Below, one piece after another: positions 1 through 8,950 of a stretch of 64,000 bases of DNA. This stretch comes from Bin87 sp965220105 (GTDB lineage: Bacteria; Chloroflexota; Dehalococcoidia; Lucifugimonadales; UBA3495), in contig OZ244811.1 of NCBI GenBank assembly GCA_965220105.1, forward strand, positions 1,488,001 to 1,552,000. Direction: 5' to 3'. The notes beneath the pieces were generated by a model, which ran no database searches, was not told where the DNA came from, and saw only the letters and a program-made list of their open reading frames with translations. Within the stretch, counting starts at the first letter, position 1, and each line of letters begins with the position of its first letter. The translations under genes were made by a program, and so were the position numbers.

Positions 1-1
1 G

Positions 2-406
2 GTATGGCGTATTCCTGGCGTGCCCCCTCCTCCAGTTCAAAAGGGGGGGCAGTGGCGTTTCGATCCGGAGAAGCAGACCTCCTCCGGGTTGGTGGCCACT
101 CCGGCGGTAACATCCGATTCCCTTTACGTAGGGAGTTTCCACGGCAACTTTTACGGGGTGGACGCGCATTCCGGCAGGGAAACATGGCGGTTTGCGGCTG
201 AGGACGCCATTTTCGGGTCCGCAGTGGTACTGGGAGACCGGGTCTATTTCGGCTCCAACGACGGATTCTTTTACGCCTTGCGCCGTGCCGACGGAGAATT
301 GATCTGGAAGCTCCCGTTGGAAGCCCCCATCGAGATATCGCCGGTATTTGCCGACGGGCGTTTCTACGTCAGAACCAGCGAAGGGATGCTGCACGCCATC
401 GAGTGA
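2..406 (+). CDS. PQQ-like beta-propeller repeat protein, 3' part
   Basis: The reading frame is open from base 2 with no start codon, so this is the C-terminal 134 residues of a gene that begins outside the window. It shows consecutive propeller blades of the PQQ/BamB type: GVDAHSGRETWRF, then YALRRADGELIWKL, each preceded by a strand of the form (V)YVGS or VYFGS, and ends in LHAIE. Such proteins are usually periplasmic or surface exposed, either quinoprotein dehydrogenases or BamB-like scaffolds. No catalytic residues or signal peptide are visible in the part seen, so enzyme and scaffold cannot be told apart. It is followed by a palindromic repeat and then by an unrelated gene set. Confidence 0.75.
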   Translation, partial: VWRIPGVPPPPVQKGGQWRFDPEKQTSSGLVATPAVTSDSLYVGSFHGNFYGVDAHSGRETWRFAAEDAIFGSAVVLGDRVYFGSNDGFFYALRRADGELIWKLPLEAPIEISPVFADGRFYVRTSEGMLHAIE

Positions 407-867
407 CGTAGCTGCCTCCAACGGCATGACGCCCGGCGCAGCAATCCCTGTTCCAAACTAGCCGGCATCGGTGACGGCGCAGGTCCAGGTCGCCTGGGCG
501 CCGCTCCATGGGACGACATTCTCCCCGCACGTGATTGCCAGAGCGTAACTTAGGGTAGGCAACGGGCGTGGAGCCCAAGCCTGATTGAGGTAGCGGGTTT
601 ACGTCCTCATGCGTACCCACTTTGTCATTGCGAGCGTAGCGTGGCAATCTCGTTGTCGTAGCAACGGCGGTTCGCCGATGTGTGTTCAACCTCATCGAGA
701 TTGCCACGTCCCTCGGCGAGCTCGGGATGAGTGGGGCTCCTCGCAATGACAGATCAAAGTGGGTACGCGTGAGGGTTTACCTCTCCTTGTCTGCCGCGGC
801 CCGGGCGTTTAGAATTTGGCATTGAGCCAAGTTGGGTAACCTGAAATTAATCGGCAGGAGCGTACGA
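407..867. other. intergenic stretch holding a palindromic repeat
   Basis: Non-coding on both strands as far as I can see. It holds repeat family A copy 1 (605-775). The last 90 bases must carry the promoter of the LLM gene that starts at 868, but I see no convincing -35/-10 pair. Confidence 0.6.
605..775. repeat. family A palindromic repeat, copy 1 (full length)
   Basis: Outer inverted arms CCTCATGCGTACCCACTTT (605-623) and AAAGTGGGTACGCGTGAGG enclose inner inverted arms TCATTGCGAGCGTAGCG...CCTCGCAATGAC. The core includes GTAGCAACGGCGG and CCTCATCGAGATTGCCACG. The same architecture recurs at least nine more times, complete or partial, in this window. There is no coding capacity; it is MITE-like. 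Confidence 0.85.
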
Positions 868-1932
868 ATGGATGTTGGAATGATGATGATCTTCTCGAGT
901 TACGGCTGGGAAGAAGGCTCGGACGGCCAGATGTGGGAGGAGGAGCTGCGCCTCGCAGAAATCGCTGCCGATGCAGGCTTCGATTGCCTGTGGTCTGCGG
1001 AACATCATTTCAACGATTATTCCTTCGTACCCGACAACATCCAGTTGATGACCCACATTGCGGCGAAGCATCCGAACATCGACGTGGGGACAGCCGCCGT
1101 GATCCTGCCCTGGCATGACCCGTTGCGAGTGGCGGAAAATGCCGCCGTCCTCGACTTGTTGAGCAATGGCCGCTTGCGACTCGGGTTCGGGCGAGGCCTG
1201 GCACGGCGTGAATTCGAAATGTTCGGCATTAGCATGGATGAATCGCGAGAACGTTTTGACGAAGCGGCGCCGATGATAGTCGAGGCCCTCAGGACGGGGT
1301 TCATAGAGGGCGACGGGACGTTCTACCAGCAGTCTCGCACGGAAATCCGCCCCCGCCCCCAGCATTCCTTCGACGGCCGTATCTACGCGGTCGCCGCCAG
1401 CGAAGAATCGGTCCTCTCGGCGGCCAAGCTCGGCGCGCACATCATCATGTTCGCCGACCGCCCCTGGGAGATGCGGATGCCCGGGATCGAACGTGGCCGA
1501 GCCCTGCACCGCGAATTTCACGGCACAGAGCCGCCAGCCCTGATGCTCTCGGAATTCGTCGTCTGCGGCCCTGACAATGCCCAATGCGAGGCAGAAGCGC
1601 GCCAATATCAAGGCAAATTTGTCGAGAGCAATTTTTACCACTATGAATTTCTCGGGGATCATTTCCGGTCTGTGAAGGGTTACGACGCCTATCAACAGAA
1701 GGCGGAGATCGCGCGTTCCGCCGGCCTCGAAGGTGCTATCGACGGTTTCATGCGAGCGGCCAGCTGGGGCACGCCTGACCGCATTCTCAGGGGGCTTGAA
1801 GAACGCCGCGCGCTGCTGGGCGATTTCGAGCTGAACGTCGCCTTCCGCTTTGGCGGCACGCCGTTCCACATCGCGGAACGGGGCCTGAAGCTCTTCGCCG
1901 AAGAAGTTCTACCAGTCCTGAAGTCCTGGTAG
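868..1932 (+). CDS. LLM-class flavin-dependent oxidoreductase (1 of 4)
   Basis: A 354-residue luciferase-like (TIM-barrel) enzyme that probably oxidises an organic substrate with FMNH2 or F420. Family signs are the N-terminal strand GMMMIFSSYGW, the WSAEHHFNDYSFVPDN loop near residue 40, DVGTAAVILPWHDPLRVAE, the GRLRLGFGRGLARREFEMFG phosphate-binding stretch and a C-terminal GTPDRILRGLEE segment. I chose the ATG at 868, with GGAG seven bases upstream, rather than the TTG 36 bases earlier, because homologues begin at this strand. It leads a same-strand set with two amidohydrolases and HyuAB (gaps of 54, 39 and 159 bases), so it may supply the oxidative step of that pathway. Cofactor and substrate are not predictable. 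Confidence 0.88.
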   Translation: MDVGMMMIFSSYGWEEGSDGQMWEEELRLAEIAADAGFDCLWSAEHHFNDYSFVPDNIQLMTHIAAKHPNIDVGTAAVILPWHDPLRVAENAAVLDLLSNGRLRLGFGRGLARREFEMFGISMDESRERFDEAAPMIVEALRTGFIEGDGTFYQQSRTEIRPRPQHSFDGRIYAVAASEESVLSAAKLGAHIIMFADRPWEMRMPGIERGRALHREFHGTEPPALMLSEFVVCGPDNAQCEAEARQYQGKFVESNFYHYEFLGDHFRSVKGYDAYQQKAEIARSAGLEGAIDGFMRAASWGTPDRILRGLEERRALLGDFELNVAFRFGGTPFHIAERGLKLFAEEVLPVLKSW

Positions 1933-1986
1933 CAACACCGGATTGTCTGACTCAGGGGATTGCGACACCGAGACTGGAGATCCGGC

Positions 1987-2982
1987 ATGCGATCAATTGA
2001 CATCCACGCCCACATTACTCCTCAGTGCTTCTGGCGTGCCACCAGCGACGGCGGCAGCTGGCACGGATTGCGGCGGGAGCGCGACGGCCGGGGGCAGGAG
2101 CTGCTGGTATCGGGGCAGGAGAGGGGCCAACTCCCTCCCAAATCCAGTTGGACGCCGGAGCAGCGTCTGGCAGACATGGACTCGCTGGGCGTGGACGTTC
2201 ACGTAATCTCTCCGTTTGCCGGGCTTTATAACTACCACTTGGACACTGCCCTGGCCGTGGCCACGTCCCGTGAGACCAACGACGAGATCGGGCAAATGAC
2301 CCAATCCTGGCCGGACCGTTTCGCCGGCCTGGCGACCCTACCCATGCAGGACGTCGATGCCGCCGTAGCCGAACTGGATCGGGTAATGGTCCAGATGGGT
2401 TTCAAGGGCGCCGTTATCAACGACCATGTAAATGGCAGGTTGCTGGACGAATCGGAATTCCTGCCCTTCTGGCAAGCGGCAGAGCAATTGGGCGCGCTGA
2501 TTCTGTTCCACCAGGGCGGCGACACGGTGGTCAGCCCGCGCATCCGTCGCTACCACCTTCCCAATACGATCGGGAACCTGGCGGACCGGACGTTGACCTT
2601 CGCGTCCCTGGTGATCGGCGGCGTGATGGACGCCTGTCCAGACCTGAAAATTTGCCTGTCTCATGGCGGCGGGTACGCCTGTTACGGCGCCGGCCGCATG
2701 GATCGAGGCTGGCACGGGCTGAGTGAGGAGGAAAGGCGGAGCATGGAGCCACCCACTTCCTACCTCTCCCGTTTTTACTACGACAGCATCGTCTACACCG
2801 AGTCGGCGCTGCGCTTCCTGATCGACGCGGTGGGAGTGGACCGGGTATTGTTCGGCACCGACTGGCCTTACGACATGGCGCAGGACTGGCCGGTTTCCTG
2901 GGTTTTGAGCCTGCCGGGCCTTACCGTCGAAGAGAAGGAAGCGATCCTGTGGAAGAATGTGGAGCGCGTGCTGGGCCTGTAG
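1987..2982 (+). CDS. amidohydrolase 2 family (ACMSD-like) protein, first of tandem pair
   Basis: A 331-residue metal-dependent TIM-barrel hydrolase or decarboxylase of the amidohydrolase-2 group, which includes ACMSD and gamma-resorcylate decarboxylase. Visible ligands are the N-terminal HxH in DIHAHI (residues 4-9), a mid-protein histidine in ILFHQGG, the histidine of CLSHGGGYACYGAGRMDRGW, and the C-terminal aspartate in VLFGTDWPYDM. The ATG at 1987 has CTGGAGA just upstream. The next gene encodes a clear paralogue. The stop codon is embedded in a perfect 10-bp hairpin (2968-2991). The family performs non-oxidative decarboxylation or hydrolysis of unsaturated acids; the actual substrate is unknown. 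Confidence 0.88.
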   Translation: MRSIDIHAHITPQCFWRATSDGGSWHGLRRERDGRGQELLVSGQERGQLPPKSSWTPEQRLADMDSLGVDVHVISPFAGLYNYHLDTALAVATSRETNDEIGQMTQSWPDRFAGLATLPMQDVDAAVAELDRVMVQMGFKGAVINDHVNGRLLDESEFLPFWQAAEQLGALILFHQGGDTVVSPRIRRYHLPNTIGNLADRTLTFASLVIGGVMDACPDLKICLSHGGGYACYGAGRMDRGWHGLSEEERRSMEPPTSYLSRFYYDSIVYTESALRFLIDAVGVDRVLFGTDWPYDMAQDWPVSWVLSLPGLTVEEKEAILWKNVERVLGL

Positions 2983-2991
2983 GCCCAGCAC
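2968..2991 (+). terminator. perfect 10-bp hairpin around the first amidohydrolase stop codon
   Basis: GTGCTGGGCC, loop TGTA, GGCCCAGCAC. The TAG stop lies at the loop/right-arm border. There is no T tract, so it may not terminate; it could instead stabilise the upstream message or give partial attenuation before the second amidohydrolase gene. Confidence 0.4.
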
Positions 2992-3021
2992 GCAGCTCAG
3001 GCGACTCTCCGGAGGCGAAAC

Positions 3022-4041
3022 TTGCGGAAGATAGACGTGCACGCCCACTACATCCCCGCCAGCGTCGTGGGCGCTGAGACTCGTGGCGAGGACTGGTACG
3101 GGCTGGTTTATTCGGAAAGACCCAGCCCAGGCTTCGACGATCCCAACGGTCGCCGGGTGGTCATCAACAGTCCCAAGCTTCGATTTACGCCGGCCGAACG
3201 GTTGGCCGACATGGACGCCAGCGGCACCGACGTGCAGGTGGTATCGATCCACACCCCTTTCTTCGGCTACAGCTGGGATTCTGTTCAGACGCAGGAGATG
3301 GCTCGGGAAGTGAACGATGCGATCGCCGAGCTGGCCCGTCAGCATCCCCAAAGGTTTGTCGGTATGGCAACGCTGCCAGCCCAGGACGTCGCCGCATCCA
3401 TCGACGAGCTGGAGCGGGCGGTAAATGTGCTCGGACTGAAAGGCGCCGAGCTGGACGCGGTGGTGAACGGCGAGAATTGGGACGAACCGCACTTTCTGCC
3501 ATTGTTCAAAGCCGCCGAGGAGTTGGGCGCCCTGCTCTTCTTCCACCCGCAGCCCCAGGCCAACATCGTGGCGCTGGAACGGTCGCGCAAGTATTCGTTA
3601 CCCAACAGCGTGGGCGTACCGCTGGAGGACGCCATGGTGGTGGCGACACTGATCTTCGGGGGGATTTTGGAGGAGTGCCCTAACCTGAAGGCGTGCATCG
3701 CGCACGGGGGCGGCCCAGCCTGCTTCGGCATGGGCCGGATGGATCACGGCTGGTGGGTACGCCCGGAAGCCCGGGGCAATATCACCAGACCGCCGAGCAC
3801 CTACCAAAAGCAGTTGTACTACGACTTCCTCACCAGCAGCGAACCCGCCTTGAGGTTCCTCATCGACGCGGTGGGCGCCGACCGGGTGGTGATGGGCAGC
3901 GATTGGCCTTTCGTCGAATGGGACCCGTCTCCGGGTGGTTGGTTGGATGGCTTGCAAAGCCTTTCCCAGGAGGAAAAGGAAAAGATCGGTCACCGCAACC
4001 TGGAACAGTTGTTGGGGATTCAGGCGACTGATCCCGGTTGA
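3022..4041 (+). CDS. amidohydrolase 2 family (ACMSD-like) protein, second of tandem pair
   Basis: 339 residues, paralogous along its length to the preceding protein. It has DVHAHYIP at residues 4-11, RLADMDASGTDVQVVS, LLFFHPQPQ, CIAHGGGPACFGMGRMDHGW and the C-terminal metal aspartate in VVMGSDWPF. It starts with TTG at 3022, six bases after GGAGG (3011-3015); no ATG or GTG in frame gives a better start. It lies 39 bases after its paralogue and 159 bases before HyuAB. The pair may act on successive intermediates or form a heteromer. That is inference; the sequence only shows duplication and divergence. Confidence 0.88.
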   Translation: MRKIDVHAHYIPASVVGAETRGEDWYGLVYSERPSPGFDDPNGRRVVINSPKLRFTPAERLADMDASGTDVQVVSIHTPFFGYSWDSVQTQEMAREVNDAIAELARQHPQRFVGMATLPAQDVAASIDELERAVNVLGLKGAELDAVVNGENWDEPHFLPLFKAAEELGALLFFHPQPQANIVALERSRKYSLPNSVGVPLEDAMVVATLIFGGILEECPNLKACIAHGGGPACFGMGRMDHGWWVRPEARGNITRPPSTYQKQLYYDFLTSSEPALRFLIDAVGADRVVMGSDWPFVEWDPSPGGWLDGLQSLSQEEKEKIGHRNLEQLLGIQATDPG

Positions 4042-4200
4042 AATCGGCATTAGCGGATCGGATGGGTCTGCGGGCGGGAACATCCCGTGGTTGCCATTGC
4101 TCGCCCCGTCGCCAGTGAGCCGGCGGTCGCCCCCGTTACGCAGTGGCATGGCGCACGGCGCACGGCGCATTCACCGCCAAAGGGTTTTAGGAGGACACAC

Positions 4201-7200
4201 GTGTACAAGATCGGGATCGACGTTGGAGGCACCTTTACCGATTTCGTCGTAGCCGGCGAAGGGAAGCAGCCGCGTTTCTTCAAGACTCAGTCCACCACCG
4301 AGGACCCTTCCATCGGCGTGATGACCGGGTTGCAGGAAGCCGCAGCCGCCTACGGACTGTCTTTGGATCAGTTGCTCGGCGACACGGACCTGGTGATCCA
4401 TGGGTCGACTGTAGCGACCAACACGCTGGTAGAACGCAAGGGGGCCAGGGTGGGCCTCATCACCACCGACGGCTTCCGTGACCTCCTGGAAATGCGCGAG
4501 GGGTTGAAAGAGGACCGGTACAACCTCAGGATGACCCCGGTCGAGCCGTTGGCGGCCCGTTACCTGCGCGTGGGCGTTCCGGAACGGGTTCGCGCCAACG
4601 GTTTGGTCGAACTCCCCCTGGACCAGGACGCTTTGGTCCGAAACCTGGAGTTCCTGGTCCAGGAGGGGGCCGACGCGTTGGCGGTCTGTTTCCTGTTTTC
4701 ATACCTCAACCCCTCCCACGAACAGCAGGCCTGGGAAACCATTCACCGCCGCTACCCGGACCTGTACACCTCCCTCTCGCACGAGGTAATTCCCCAGATC
4801 AAGGAATTCGACCGGCTGAGCACCACGGTAATCAACTCTTACGTGGGCCCGGTGTTCAGCCGTTATCTGCTGCATCTGAAGAACCGGTTCGAACCCTACC
4901 CCCAGTTGCAGGACGTGCTAATCATGCAGTCCAATGGCGGCGTGGCCCCGATAGACGACTCCAGCCGTATGGCAGTGCGGGCTATCCTGTCCGGCCCAGC
5001 GGGAGGGGTCAGCGCCGCCGCCCACATCGGGCAGTTGTTGGAGGAATCCAAAGTCATCGCCTTCGACATGGGCGGTACCAGCACTGACATCTCCCTGATC
5101 GAAAACGGGACTCCCCACATCACCAACGAGAAGTTCGAGGCCGGGTGGAAGATCGCCGCCCCGATGATCGACATCCACACGCTGGGCGCTGGCGGGGGCA
5201 GTATCGCCAGGGTGGATGACGGAGGGATTCTCCATGTCGGCCCGGACAGCGCCGGCGCTGAACCCGGCCCCGCCTGCTACGGCAGGGGAGGAGTGAATCC
5301 CACCGTAACCGACGCCAGCCTGGTGTTGGGCTATTTGGACGCGGCGAATTTCCTGGGCGGCCGGGCCAGTCTCGACTCCCGGGCCGCCGAGCGATCCCTG
5401 GCCGAGCACGTGGCCACACCCCTCAATCTGACCAATGTTGAGGCCGCCTACGGGGTGTTCAAGGTGGTCTGCACCACCATTGCCCAAGGCGTAAGACTGA
5501 TGTCGGTGCAACGAGGTGTCGACCCGCGAGCATTTACCCTGCTGGGGTTCGGCGGCGCGTCGGGCCTTCACGCCGCAGAGGTTGCCCGTCAGTTGCAGGT
5601 GACGAAGGTGTACATACCTGCGTCGGCGCCGGTGTTGTCGGCCTACGGCATGTTGAACACCGACATCAAATACGACTTTTCCCGTTCCTATCCCGTGAGC
5701 CTGGACCGGCTGAACCCGGGCGAACTCCGGTCGATCCTGGACGAACTGGAGACCCAGGGACGGGATAAGCTCCGGGGCCAGGGCGTCGCTCCCGAAGCGG
5801 TGGAATTTTATTACTCTGCTGACATGCGGTACCTGGACCAAGTCTACGAAGTCTCCGTGCCGCTACCAGATCCCACGCTGCCGGACTCGGTGTTTCTGTC
5901 CAGATGGACGTCCAATTTCCACCAGAGATACCAGGAGCTCTACTCCTATAGCCAACAGGACCAGGAGGTGCGGTTGGTCACTCTCCGGGTGACGGCAGTC
6001 GGCAAGCTCCCCAGGATGGCCCAGCTGGACCGGACGGAGGCTGAGAGTACCGCCAGCGCATCGGGCAGCCGCTGGATCTTTTTGGGTGAATGGCTACGGG
6101 CGCCAACCTATGCTACCGACTCCCTGCCCACTGGCACGGAGATCGCCGGCCCGGCGATTTTGGAGTCAGATTTCACTACCATCCTGGTATGTCCGGGAGA
6201 TTACGCCACGGTCGATGCCATGGGCGGCATCGAGTTGCGCGTCAACCAGGAAACCCCCGCGGGTGTCCCGAATGCGACGCCCGATTCCGTCGGTATGGAG
6301 GGTCCAGATGGCCTCGGGGAATACGATCCCATCACCATGGCGGTGGTGGAGCACCGGTTGGAATCCATCGCTCAGGAGATGACCGAGGCGATGCTGCGAA
6401 CCGCCATGTCCCAGATCCTCAACTCCAGCCGAGACTTTTCCACCGCGATTCTGGACGGTGACTGTCAGCTGGTGGCCCAGGGCGAAGGGATACCGGTGCA
6501 CATCAGCGCGCTCCCGGTGGCCGGCGCTGCCGTCCGGGACTACTTTGGGGAGGATGTCTCCGAAGGAGATCTGTTCATTCTGAACGACCCCTATTTCGGC
6601 GGCAGTCACCTGCCCGACATCACCATCATCCGGCCCATATTTCACCAGGGACGGCTGCTGTTTTACGGGGTGAACCGAGCGCACCACAGCGACGTCGGGG
6701 GAGGCACCCACGGCGGTTACAATCCCGGCGCCAATGAGATATTTCAGGAGGGCCTTCGCATCCCTCCCCTGAAGCTCTATGACCAGGGCGTTCCCAGGCA
6801 CGACCTGCTCCAAATGCTGTCAGCAAACGTCCGGCAATCGGAGAATTTCCTGGGCGACCTCAACGCGCAGATAGGCTCGGTGATGTTGGCCGCCCAGAGG
6901 ATCGAAGCGCTGCTGGCCGACTACGGCGCCGACCGGTTGATGGCCGTCGTAGCCGGAATCCTGGACGCCACCGAGAGCCAGGTGCGGCAGTTCATCTCCG
7001 AGTGGCCCGACGGCGTGTACTACGGGGAGTCGTTGGTCGACGATGACGGGTTCGACAGCAAGCTGGTGCCCATCAGGGCGAAAGTAACTATTGCCGACGA
7101 CTCCATGACCATCGATCTCTCCGAGTCTAGTCCTCAAGTCGAAGGGTTCATCAACAGCGCTTACGCCAACACCCGGTCCCTGGCCCACGCTGCCATTATG

Positions 7201-7956
7201 TACCTGGCGCCGATGGATGTGGCCCGCAACGAGGGTTCCATGCGGCCCGTCCAGATAATCGCCCCCAGGGGACTCGTCGTCAACGCCAATCCTCCCGCGC
7301 CGGTGTGCATGAGTACCAACCACTGCGCCGAAGAGGTGGTGGAGGCGGTGTTCAAGGCATTGGCTCCCGCCATCCCAAGCTCGGTCTCTGCCGGGTTTTC
7401 CCGCCGGCTCCGCTACGCAATCACCGGGATCGACCCGAGGTCTGGGCGACGCTTCATCTGGCACTTCTTCCTGGCCAGAGGCGGTGGCGGAGCCTCCGAC
7501 GGCTACGACGGTTGGTCCAACGTCGGTGAGGTTAACGTGGCCGGAGGCATACGGTCGCCCAGCATCGAGGTGACCGAAGAGCGGTTTCCATTCTTCATCA
7601 AGCGCCACGAGTTTCGGCCCGACTCGGGAGGAGTCGGCGCGTGGCGCGGCGGCCTCGGAGCAGTGTGCGACCTGATCTACGAAGGGGAAGGTCCAGCCCT
7701 GCTCAACACGGCGGGCGACGGCGTGGTAGTGCCACCCTTCGGGCTGTTCGGCGCAACCGATGGTTTGCCGCACCACTACACGATCGTTTCCAACGGCGCG
7801 GAACGGGTGTTGGGGTCGAAAGAGGTGGGGGTCGTCGTCAATCCCGGAGACCACATCATCTGCCTCTCCTCCGGCGGCGGCGGTTACGGTCGCCTGGAAG
7901 ACCGGGATAAAGAGGCATTAACGTGGGACCTGAAAAACGGATATGTGACTGAGTGA
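4201..7956 (+). CDS. fused hydantoinase/oxoprolinase HyuA-HyuB protein
   Basis: A 1251-residue protein joining the ATP-dependent HyuA half (about residues 1-690) and the HyuB half (from about 730, DPITMAVVEHRLESIAQEM). HyuA signs: GIDVGGTFTDFV at the N terminus, HGSTVATNTLVERKG, ILSGPAGGVSAAAHIG, FDMGGTSTDISLI and GAGGGSIARVDDGG. HyuB signs: LNDPYFGGSHLPDITII, HHSDVGGGTHGGYNPGA and C-terminal SSGGGGYG. Eukaryotic-type 5-oxoprolinases have this fused order; bacteria more often split the halves, as in acetone carboxylase and N-methylhydantoinase. I chose the GTG at 4201 after AGGAGG (4189-4194) over an upstream GTG at 4087. It likely hydrolyses a cyclic amide, or carboxylates a ketone, with ATP. 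Confidence 0.9.
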   Translation: MYKIGIDVGGTFTDFVVAGEGKQPRFFKTQSTTEDPSIGVMTGLQEAAAAYGLSLDQLLGDTDLVIHGSTVATNTLVERKGARVGLITTDGFRDLLEMREGLKEDRYNLRMTPVEPLAARYLRVGVPERVRANGLVELPLDQDALVRNLEFLVQEGADALAVCFLFSYLNPSHEQQAWETIHRRYPDLYTSLSHEVIPQIKEFDRLSTTVINSYVGPVFSRYLLHLKNRFEPYPQLQDVLIMQSNGGVAPIDDSSRMAVRAILSGPAGGVSAAAHIGQLLEESKVIAFDMGGTSTDISLIENGTPHITNEKFEAGWKIAAPMIDIHTLGAGGGSIARVDDGGILHVGPDSAGAEPGPACYGRGGVNPTVTDASLVLGYLDAANFLGGRASLDSRAAERSLAEHVATPLNLTNVEAAYGVFKVVCTTIAQGVRLMSVQRGVDPRAFTLLGFGGASGLHAAEVARQLQVTKVYIPASAPVLSAYGMLNTDIKYDFSRSYPVSLDRLNPGELRSILDELETQGRDKLRGQGVAPEAVEFYYSADMRYLDQVYEVSVPLPDPTLPDSVFLSRWTSNFHQRYQELYSYSQQDQEVRLVTLRVTAVGKLPRMAQLDRTEAESTASASGSRWIFLGEWLRAPTYATDSLPTGTEIAGPAILESDFTTILVCPGDYATVDAMGGIELRVNQETPAGVPNATPDSVGMEGPDGLGEYDPITMAVVEHRLESIAQEMTEAMLRTAMSQILNSSRDFSTAILDGDCQLVAQGEGIPVHISALPVAGAAVRDYFGEDVSEGDLFILNDPYFGGSHLPDITIIRPIFHQGRLLFYGVNRAHHSDVGGGTHGGYNPGANEIFQEGLRIPPLKLYDQGVPRHDLLQMLSANVRQSENFLGDLNAQIGSVMLAAQRIEALLADYGADRLMAVVAGILDATESQVRQFISEWPDGVYYGESLVDDDGFDSKLVPIRAKVTIADDSMTIDLSESSPQVEGFINSAYANTRSLAHAAIMYLAPMDVARNEGSMRPVQIIAPRGLVVNANPPAPVCMSTNHCAEEVVEAVFKALAPAIPSSVSAGFSRRLRYAITGIDPRSGRRFIWHFFLARGGGGASDGYDGWSNVGEVNVAGGIRSPSIEVTEERFPFFIKRHEFRPDSGGVGAWRGGLGAVCDLIYEGEGPALLNTAGDGVVVPPFGLFGATDGLPHHYTIVSNGAERVLGSKEVGVVVNPGDHIICLSSGGGGYGRLEDRDKEALTWDLKNGYVTE

Positions 7957-7969
7957 GGAAGGAGAACGG

Positions 7970-8120
7970 CTCGCGCGTACCCCTTTTAATCTGTCATTGC
8001 GAGCGTAGCGTGGCAATCTCGTCGTCGTAGCAACGGCGGTTCGCCGACGTGTGTTCAACCTCATCGAGATTGCCACGTCGCTGTGCTCCTCGCAATGACA
8101 AAGTGAGTACGCATGAGAGG
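7970..8120. repeat. family A palindromic repeat, copy 2 (full length)
   Basis: Outer arms CGCGCGTACCCCTTTT and AAAGTGAGTACGCATGAGAG surround inner arms TCATTGCGAGCGTAGCGTGG and CTCCTCGCAATGACA. It fills the gap between the convergent HyuAB and FAH-family genes. Confidence 0.85.
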
Positions 8121-8135
8121 AGAACGGCGGTTGAC

Positions 8136-8918
8136 CTACTCCTCCGCCACCACGTAGTTCCTGAGCGTGCCGATACCGCTGACCTCCACCTCGATGGTGT
8201 CTCCGGGGAACATGTCCCCGTCGGCTCCCTCGGTCCCCATCCACAGGACGTCGCCAGGGTACAGAGTGGCATAGTTGCTGAGTTCGTGAATCCAGGTGGC
8301 GGTGTCCCAGATCTGGTCGGCAGACGAGAAGTCCTCCCACACCTCACCGTTGTGGCGCACGATGATGCGGAACCCCTTGGGGTCGAGATCGGTGACGATC
8401 CAGGGGCCCATGGGCTTCCAGGTATCGCAATTTTTGCCCCGGAACATGGTGCGGTCGGCCTGCTGCCAGGGCCGCTGGCTGATATCGTTGCCTATGGTAT
8501 AACCGAAGACGTAGTCCAGGGCTTCGCTTACCGGCACGTTGCGGGCTTTCTTGCCTATAACCACCGCCAGTTGACCTTCCGGCTGGACCGCGCCGGAGGA
8601 CTCGCCAGGAACGACAATGTTTTCTTCCGTACCGATGACGGCGTGGACTGATCGATAGTTGGGTGAGGGGCGGTCCGGATATGCGGGAGGCGCTCCTCGT
8701 CGCGCGGCCATACCTTCCACGTGTCCCCGGTAGTTGGGTCCGGCGGCGTACAGCATCGGGGGCCTGATGGGCGCCAGCAGCTTCACCCGGTCCAGGGCAT
8801 AAGAATGGTTGGTGACGGCATAGTCTTCCAGCGGATTGCCCCACACCTCGGTCACGTTGTTGCCTTCCACGATGCCAAAACTGGTCTTTTCGTCTATTTG
8901 AAAGCGGCACCAAATCAT
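8136..8918 (-). CDS. fumarylacetoacetate hydrolase (FAH) family protein
   Basis: A 260-residue cytoplasmic enzyme of the FAH superfamily (2-oxo acid hydratases, isomerases, C-C hydrolases and acylpyruvases). It shows LLAPIRPPMLYAAGPNYRGH, the metal-site region VQPEGQLAVVIGK, DYVFGYTIGNDISQR and the C-terminal PGDTIEVEVSGIGTLRN. The usual ExE metal pair reads EGQ here, so one glutamate is replaced by glutamine; the partner aspartate (GND) is kept. The start is ATG 8918 with AAGGAGAT upstream. It is 32 bases downstream of a 2-hydroxyacid dehydrogenase gene in the same direction. It could cleave or hydrate the acyclic product of the neighbouring pathway. Specific activity is unknown. Confidence 0.85.
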   Translation of the reverse strand: MIWCRFQIDEKTSFGIVEGNNVTEVWGNPLEDYAVTNHSYALDRVKLLAPIRPPMLYAAGPNYRGHVEGMAARRGAPPAYPDRPSPNYRSVHAVIGTEENIVVPGESSGAVQPEGQLAVVIGKKARNVPVSEALDYVFGYTIGNDISQRPWQQADRTMFRGKNCDTWKPMGPWIVTDLDPKGFRIIVRHNGEVWEDFSSADQIWDTATWIHELSNYATLYPGDVLWMGTEGADGDMFPGDTIEVEVSGIGTLRNYVVAEE

Positions 8919-8950
8919 GGGTCATCTCCTTTTGAGACCGTCTTTTGAGG

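Noticed and set aside
847..1869. A minus-strand frame of 340 codons opposite the first LLM gene
   Set aside because: It is the shadow of the plus-strand LLM gene. The LLM gene has a ribosome-binding site and conserved motifs.
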